Source: Bacillota bacterium
Lineage (GTDB): Bacteria > Bacillota > Clostridia > Oscillospirales > Ruminococcaceae
Assembly: GCA_023433405.1 (NCBI GenBank)
Contig: JAEZCT010000022.1
Location: forward strand, 62,001 to 126,000
Direction: 5' to 3'
DNA: 64,000 bases
Made by a program: the position numbers and the translations under genes. Each line of letters opens with the position of its first letter. Position 1 is the stretch's first letter. Below, in pieces: positions 59,707-64,000 of this stretch. The notes beneath the pieces were generated by a model, which was given only the letters and a program-made list of their open reading frames with translations, did no database searches and was not told the origin of the DNA.

Positions 59707-59904
59707 GCAAGTTGCAAAAGAGGCAGGGCAGGGCGTGTGCTTTGACACGCGGATATGCGGGCCCTGTGCGACAAGGCACCGTGAATCATGTCAGGCGGGG
59801 AACCGAGCAGCATTAAGCGGAGGTCCTTGTGTGCCGCAGGCAAACCTGTATATCCGTTTGTGAGGGCGCAGGCGTATCCGTAACAGGACTGCCCGCCTTT
59901 TTTT
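59707..59904 (+). ncRNA. ffs: Signal recognition particle RNA
   Basis: The conserved helix 8 region is present: GTCAGG, a CGG-GGAA-CCG capped stem and AGCAGCATTAAGC (about 59792-59820), where Ffh binds. The 5' AGGCAGGGCA pairs with GCCCGCCT before a T7 run that ends the gene, and CGGATAT pairs with ATATCCG inside. The length (about 190 bases) exceeds the short E. coli 4.5S type and suggests extra Bacillus/Clostridium-type helices. As in B. subtilis it lies directly upstream of dnaX. The exact ends are estimates. Confidence 0.88.
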
Positions 59905-59954
59905 GAATGTTTTTTATCCTGTGGCAATGTGTGGCAAAAAGGGGTGTGGACCTG

Positions 59955-61580
59955 ATGTATCAGGCGCTATACAGAACCTGGCGTCCCAGAACATTTGAAG
60001 ATGTTGTGGGGCAGGAGCCTATCACCGTCACGCTGAAAAATGAGGTGCGCCTTGACCGGGTGGCGCACTCCTACCTGTTTACCGGCTCGCGGGGTACCGG
60101 CAAGACTACCTGCTCAAAGATTCTCGCTAAGGCGGTTAACTGCTTAAGCCCGAAGGGCGGAGACCCCTGCGGCGAATGCGCCATGTGCAAAGGGATTGAG
60201 GAAGGCTCGGTTACCGATGTGGTGGAGATTGACGCCGCCAGCAACAATGGCGTGGAGGATGTTCGCTCCTTGCGGGAGGAGGCGCTTTTTACCCCGGTAA
60301 GCGCTAAAAAACGCGTTTATATTGTCGATGAGGCCCACATGCTCTCGGTGGCGGCGTTTAACGCCCTGCTAAAGATTATGGAGGAGCCCCCTGCTCATGT
60401 TTTATTTATTCTCGCCACAACCGAGGCACATAAGGTTCCGGCGACGATAGTTTCACGCTGCCAGCGGTTTGATTTTAAACGAATTGACAGCGCCGCCATC
60501 CGCGACCGGCTGATAAAGATAGCCGAAGCGGAGGGCATAGCGCTGGAGACAGAGGCCGCCATGCTAATCGCCCGCCTTGCCGAGGGGGGGATGCGCGATG
60601 CAATCTCCCTGCTTGACCAGTGTGCGACCGCGGGAAGAACAGAAAATGCGCAAACGTCGGAGAAAACCGTTACGACCCAAACCGTGGCACAAATTTCGGG
60701 GCTTGCCGACCACAGCCTCTTATTTGAACTGTGTGAAACCATATACACCAAGGACAGCGCCCGTGCGCTGGAGCTGATTGATATCCTAAACACCTCAACA
60801 GTGGATTTTTCACGGCTGCTCCATGAGATGATGGCGCTCTTGCGTAATATTATGGTGGCAAAGGCCACTAAGTCCTATCAGGAGCTGATAGCCTGTACCC
60901 CGGAGGAGCTTTTGCGTATTGAAGACGCCGCGCGGCGTTACCCCATGGAGCTTATGGCACAATCTCTCTCTACCCTTACCGCCACGGTGGACGAGCTGGG
61001 CAGAACCACCTCCAAGCGTCTGGCGGCGGAGCTTTGCATGATACGCCTCACCACCCCCACACTTTCCACGAGCATGGATGCGCTTCTGCGCCGTGTCGCG
61101 GAGCTGGAGGCACGGCTTGCCGCGGGAGTTCCGAGCGCAACAGGCGCACAGGAGCAAACCGCAAGGCAGCAAGACCTATCCCCCCCCCGAACTGAGCCCC
61201 AAAGCCCGAAGGAGCCATTGCCGGTACAGGAGGCAACGCCCAAAGAGGTACTGGAGGTTGAGGAACGCTTTGCGGGATGGGAGGAGGCGCTGGAGCGCCT
61301 AGCCAAGGCAAATCCTGCGTTGCACGGCACCCTGATTGGTTCGACTGCCTATATCAAAGGGGACTTGATTCTCATTGATGCGCAAAGCCCCATGTTTGCC
61401 GAGATGATGCGTAAAAACGAATATACCAAAATGTCGCTGCGCGAGGCGATACGGCTGGTTACAGGCAAGATATTCCGGCTTGGCCCCGTCAAAAAGGACG
61501 TGGAGATTAAGGAAACCGGCTCGCTGCTGGAGCGACTCGCACAAACCGCAAAGGATGCGGGCATAGAGATTAACGAATAA
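59955..61580 (+). CDS. dnaX: DNA polymerase III subunit gamma/tau
   Basis: A 541-residue clamp-loader ATPase. It begins MYQALYRTWRPRTFEDVVGQ and has Walker A GSRGTGKTT at 44-52. A zinc module follows (Cys residues in CLSPKGGDPCGECAMC), then the Walker B region VDEAHML. The C-terminal part is variable, with a Pro/Gln/Glu linker. The start is the ATG at 59955; a longer frame reaches back into the SRP RNA terminator and is not expected. It is followed by ybaB and recR, the usual Firmicutes order. Confidence 0.96.
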   Translation: MYQALYRTWRPRTFEDVVGQEPITVTLKNEVRLDRVAHSYLFTGSRGTGKTTCSKILAKAVNCLSPKGGDPCGECAMCKGIEEGSVTDVVEIDAASNNGVEDVRSLREEALFTPVSAKKRVYIVDEAHMLSVAAFNALLKIMEEPPAHVLFILATTEAHKVPATIVSRCQRFDFKRIDSAAIRDRLIKIAEAEGIALETEAAMLIARLAEGGMRDAISLLDQCATAGRTENAQTSEKTVTTQTVAQISGLADHSLLFELCETIYTKDSARALELIDILNTSTVDFSRLLHEMMALLRNIMVAKATKSYQELIACTPEELLRIEDAARRYPMELMAQSLSTLTATVDELGRTTSKRLAAELCMIRLTTPTLSTSMDALLRRVAELEARLAAGVPSATGAQEQTARQQDLSPPRTEPQSPKEPLPVQEATPKEVLEVEERFAGWEEALERLAKANPALHGTLIGSTAYIKGDLILIDAQSPMFAEMMRKNEYTKMSLREAIRLVTGKIFRLGPVKKDVEIKETGSLLERLAQTAKDAGIEINE

Positions 61581-61638
61581 TAATATTGCAGCAAGTATAA
61601 ATTGCAGTTGCTGCTACGGGAAAGGTAAGGTTAGGGTT

Positions 61639-61998
61639 ATGAAATCAAGATTACCGCAAGGATACGGCGGAGGCGGTGCCCAGAATATGCAGGGTATGAT
61701 AAAGCAGGCTCAAAAGATGCAGGATGAGATGGCGCGCGTGACGGCGGAGATTGAAGAGATGGAGTTTACCGCCACAGTAGGCGGCGGAGCGGTAGAGATT
61801 TTGATGACCGGTAAAAAAGAGGTCAAATCTCTGAAGATAAAGCCTGAGGTAGTAGACCCTGAGGATATAGAGATGCTGCAAGACCTTTTGGTTGCGGCAT
61901 ACAATGAGGTTTCGGCCAAGGTAGAAGCCAAGAGCTCGGAAGAAATGAACAAGGTGACAGGAGGCTTCAACGTGCCCGGGATGCCCGGCATGTTTTAA
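61639..61998 (+). CDS. ybaB: YbaB/EbfC family nucleoid-associated protein
   Basis: A 119-residue DNA-binding protein of the YbaB/EbfC family. The N-terminus is Gly/Met-rich, then a helix (MQDEMARVTAEIEEMEF) and the beta strands containing ATVGGGAVEI and LKIKPEVVDPEDIEML. It binds DNA as a tweezer-like dimer and is nearly always encoded between dnaX and recR, as here. Confidence 0.95.
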   Translation: MKSRLPQGYGGGGAQNMQGMIKQAQKMQDEMARVTAEIEEMEFTATVGGGAVEILMTGKKEVKSLKIKPEVVDPEDIEMLQDLLVAAYNEVSAKVEAKSSEEMNKVTGGFNVPGMPGMF

Positions 61999-62006
61999 GA
62001 ACGCAT

Positions 62007-62612
62007 ATGGCAAAGGGCATATTACCTCAGCCGCTTGTTCGGCTGATAGAGCAGTTTGAACGTTTGCCCGGTATTGGGCATAAAACCGCACAAAAGCTGG
62101 CTTTTTTTGTGCTGGGATTGTCGCGTGAGGAGGCAAACGCTTTTTCGGCTACGATTACCGAAGCACAGGAGCGGATTCATAACTGCAAAATATGCCAAAA
62201 CCTCACGGACAGTGAGCTGTGCGCAGTATGTGACGACCCGTCCCGGGATATTTCGACCATCTGTGTGGTACAGGACACCCGATATGTGGTTGCAATTGAG
62301 CGTACAAAGGAGTACAATGGTTTGTACCATGTACTGCATGGTTTAATTTCGCCCATGGATGGCATCGGGCCTGAGGATTTAAGCATTAAAGAGCTTCTAC
62401 CCCGTTTGCAGGAGGGTAAGGTGCGCGAGGTGATTGTCGCCACCAACGCGAATGTGGAGGGCGAAGCAACCGCGATGTATCTTTCGCGTCTGCTCAAGCC
62501 CATGGGGGTTAAGGTTTCGCGTCTTGCCTATGGCATACCGGTAGGCGGCGATTTGGAGTATGCCGACGAGGTGACGCTTTACCGCGCCATTGAGGGCAGG
62601 AGCGAGCTGTGA
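62007..62612 (+). CDS. recR: Recombination protein RecR
   Basis: A 201-residue RecR with an N-terminal helix-hairpin-helix (LPGIGHKTAQKLAF), a four-cysteine zinc finger (CKICQNLTDSELCAVC), the Toprim domain (VVQDTRYVVAIE) and the C-terminal Walker-B-like end YADEVTLYRAIEGR. It acts with RecF/RecO to load RecA at gaps. It starts eight bases after ybaB. Confidence 0.97.
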   Translation: MAKGILPQPLVRLIEQFERLPGIGHKTAQKLAFFVLGLSREEANAFSATITEAQERIHNCKICQNLTDSELCAVCDDPSRDISTICVVQDTRYVVAIERTKEYNGLYHVLHGLISPMDGIGPEDLSIKELLPRLQEGKVREVIVATNANVEGEATAMYLSRLLKPMGVKVSRLAYGIPVGGDLEYADEVTLYRAIEGRSEL

Positions 62613-62633
62613 CGGAAGGGAGGGAGCTGCGGG

Positions 62634-63107
62634 GTGACCGCAAAGGAGAACACCAAAACCATATCTCAAAACAAAAAGGCGTTTCACGACTATTTTGTGG
62701 ATGAATCGTTTGAGACGGGCATTGAGCTTTTCGGTACCGAGGTAAAGTCCATCCGGTCGGGCTCCGTCAACCTTAAGGACAGCTGGTGCGACATCAAGGA
62801 TGGCGAGCTGTTTGTGCGGGGAATGCATATCAGCCCCTACGAGCACGGCAACGTGTTCAACCGCGACCCGGTGCGTGTGCGCAAGCTGCTCATGCACAAG
62901 CGGGAGATTTTAAGGCTGTTTGGGCTTATTAAGCAGCAAAGTTTTACGCTGGTGCCGCTTTCCCTCTATTTTAAGGGTTCGCGTGTAAAGGTGCAGCTGG
63001 GTTTATGCCGAGGCAAAAAGCAGTACGATAAGCGGGACGATATGGCAAAAAAAGCCGCACAGCGGGACATCGATCGCGCAATGAAGGATTCGGGACGCGA
63101 GCGCTAA
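62634..63107 (+). CDS. smpB: SsrA-binding protein SmpB
   Basis: A 157-residue tmRNA-binding protein for ribosome rescue. It contains the conserved NKKAFHDYFVDESFETGIEL, GTEVKSIRSG, HISPYEHGN and a basic C-terminal tail (KKQYDKRDDMAKKAAQRD) that enters the decoding centre. The start is GTG at 62634, preceded by GGGAGGGAG. Its partner RNA gene ssrA follows after 77 bases. Confidence 0.97.
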   Translation: MTAKENTKTISQNKKAFHDYFVDESFETGIELFGTEVKSIRSGSVNLKDSWCDIKDGELFVRGMHISPYEHGNVFNRDPVRVRKLLMHKREILRLFGLIKQQSFTLVPLSLYFKGSRVKVQLGLCRGKKQYDKRDDMAKKAAQRDIDRAMKDSGRER

Positions 63108-63184
63108 GCGTACCGGCGCTGTATGCAGCCCCGAAATATGGAGATACTAGTATTGCAGGTGTTTTGTACAGGGCCTCTATACAT

Positions 63185-63537
63185 GGGGGCGTAAAGGTTT
63201 CGACGGGGATTTTGAACCACGATAAGCGGGCAGAGTTTGCTGGACACTCTTTAAACGCCGGTACTTTAAATTAAACGCTAACAATAATAAATTAGCTTTA
63301 GCTGCTTAATTAAAGCAGCTCGTCCTGCCGATCAACTCCACGGGTTCGGTTCGGGCGTCATTTAGTGGACACCGTCAGGCGGAAGCTTCCCGAGCTGCCT
63401 GACGTATTAGGGAATACTAAACGGCGCAGCTTGCTTTTCGGCGGCGTCGGGAGGGAATGATAAATGAATTGCTGCGCCCGGAGAAGTTTGTGGGAATGGG
63501 TTTTCGGACAGGGGTTCGACTCCCCTCGCCTCCACCA
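63185..63537 (+). ncRNA. ssrA: tmRNA
   Basis: The 5' GGGGGCG pairs with CGCCTCC before the encoded ACCA 3' end, giving a seven-base acceptor stem. GGTTTCGACGGGG and GGGGTTCGACTCCCC mark the tRNA-like part. The tag reading frame (63277-63309) encodes ANNNKLALAA and ends in TAA. The length of 353 bases is normal. The downstream terminator is followed by a tyrosine integrase gene, and the 3' end is a classic attachment site for such elements. Confidence 0.97.
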
Positions 63538-63540
63538 TCA

Positions 63541-63576
63541 AAAAACCCCGCCAGATCAACGTCTGGCGGGGTTTTT
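63541..63576 (+). terminator. Intrinsic terminator of ssrA
   Basis: AAAAACCCCGCCAGA and TCTGGCGGGGTTTTT form a perfect 15-base stem with a six-base loop, four bases after the tmRNA CCA end. Confidence 0.92.
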
Positions 63577-63596
63577 ATTTTTACAAATAACACACA

Positions 63597-64000
63597 TTAC
63601 AACACACCCTTGAAAATATCCTTAAAAATATCGTTGACCAATGCTGCCGTAGTTTCCATGTCGCCGTCCATTTCGTGCGAATAGGTTCCGTAGGTATCCA
63701 TGTTTTTTGAGTGCCCTACGAGTTGTTTTAAGTATCCCTCCGGCAGTCTTTTTACAATTGAAGCAAAGGTGTGCCGCAATTCGTAAGGCGACGCCTTAGC
63801 GATGCCGACATAATCCCGATACCGAACCCAATGCTTATAATACACGCTGGGCAAGATATGCTCCCCGTATTTATCGGGGAAAACATACTTTGACTCTATC
63901 TGATATTTTTTAAGCATAGCAAATTGAAGGGCGAGCGCAGCCTGCGCGACGGGCGTTAAAACAAACGACCGGCGGGCATTATCGTTTTTCCCGCTGGTTT
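63597..64000 (-). CDS. Tyrosine recombinase/phage integrase, C-terminal part, 5' end outside window
   Basis: The frame is open to the right edge; codons upstream of the first in-window ATG (63917) continue the integrase sequence (ARRSFVLTPVAQAALALQ), so that ATG is internal. The catalytic domain shows YELRHTFAS (Arg and His of the active site, with Tyr in the place of the first His), LVGHS and the nucleophile Tyr in TYGTYSH. Its 3' end faces ssrA, 60 bases away, the normal layout of a genomic island or prophage integrated at the tmRNA 3' end. Confidence 0.9.
   Translation of the reverse strand, partial: TSGKNDNARRSFVLTPVAQAALALQFAMLKKYQIESKYVFPDKYGEHILPSVYYKHWVRYRDYVGIAKASPYELRHTFASIVKRLPEGYLKQLVGHSKNMDTYGTYSHEMDGDMETTAALVNDIFKDIFKGVL

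Noticed and set aside
59672..59863. A 63-codon frame over the SRP RNA
   Set aside because: It overlaps the promoter and body of the SRP RNA gene; the sequence is explained by RNA structure.
63178..63183. TATACA as the -10 of ssrA
   Set aside because: It ends one base before the mature tmRNA 5' end, so transcription from it would start inside the mature RNA. The real promoter was not identified.

Overview
The window looks like a chromosomal segment of an anaerobic, Gram-positive-type Firmicute, most likely a gut-type member of the Clostridia. The grounds are the gene order SRP RNA-dnaX-ybaB-recR, strong Shine-Dalgarno sites, a hybrid-cluster protein, a glycyl-radical enzyme with its activase, an LplB/YtcP-type sugar ABC importer without its own ATPase, and a large surface protein with a sorting signal. 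No respiratory genes, rRNA, tRNA or CRISPR array were seen.

Layout: 1-8.1 kb holds the end of a DJ-1/PfpI protein, rsmH, an ABC-F ATPase and a MoxR-DUF58-transglutaminase operon. 8.6-10.8 kb is a two-gene radical-SAM/DUF4130 pair of the 'DNA modification/repair' type. 11.2-14.5 kb is hcp with a ferredoxin-like partner and a divergent Crp/Fnr regulator. 14.5-25.8 kb is a catabolic neighbourhood: PucR regulator, anion permease, FAD oxidoreductase, 2-hydroxyacid dehydrogenase, aminotransferase, AEC transporter, zinc alcohol dehydrogenase and PfkB kinase.

25.9-41 kb is the most unusual region. It contains two separate DhaK/DhaL pairs, one leftward with an XRE regulator and one rightward. The rightward series runs from a sugar-type ABC importer through a glycyl-radical activase, DhaK, DhaL, a glycyl-radical enzyme with an atypical radical loop, a CoA-acylating semialdehyde dehydrogenase, an aldo/keto reductase and a UPF0303 protein. 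This looks like an uncharacterised anaerobic pathway for a polyol or sugar acid.

41.8-50.5 kb carries a B12-binding radical SAM protein, cytidine deaminase, a lactonase, an EamA transporter and a 1189-residue SpaA-domain surface protein. 50.8-58.7 kb holds an M20 peptidase with two membrane proteins, glgP-malQ and deoD. 59-63.5 kb is housekeeping: a HIT protein, SRP RNA, dnaX, ybaB, recR, smpB and ssrA. A tyrosine integrase directly follows ssrA and marks the edge of an integrated element that continues past the window.

The strongest novel signal is a family of about 100-bp palindromic, MITE-like elements, with about 20 full, degenerate or partial copies in the intergenic spaces. Subfamilies differ by matching changes in both hairpin arms. 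One copy is nested inside another, one sits in the loop of a terminator, and one supplies the last 21 codons of the surface protein. No transposase for them lies in the window.
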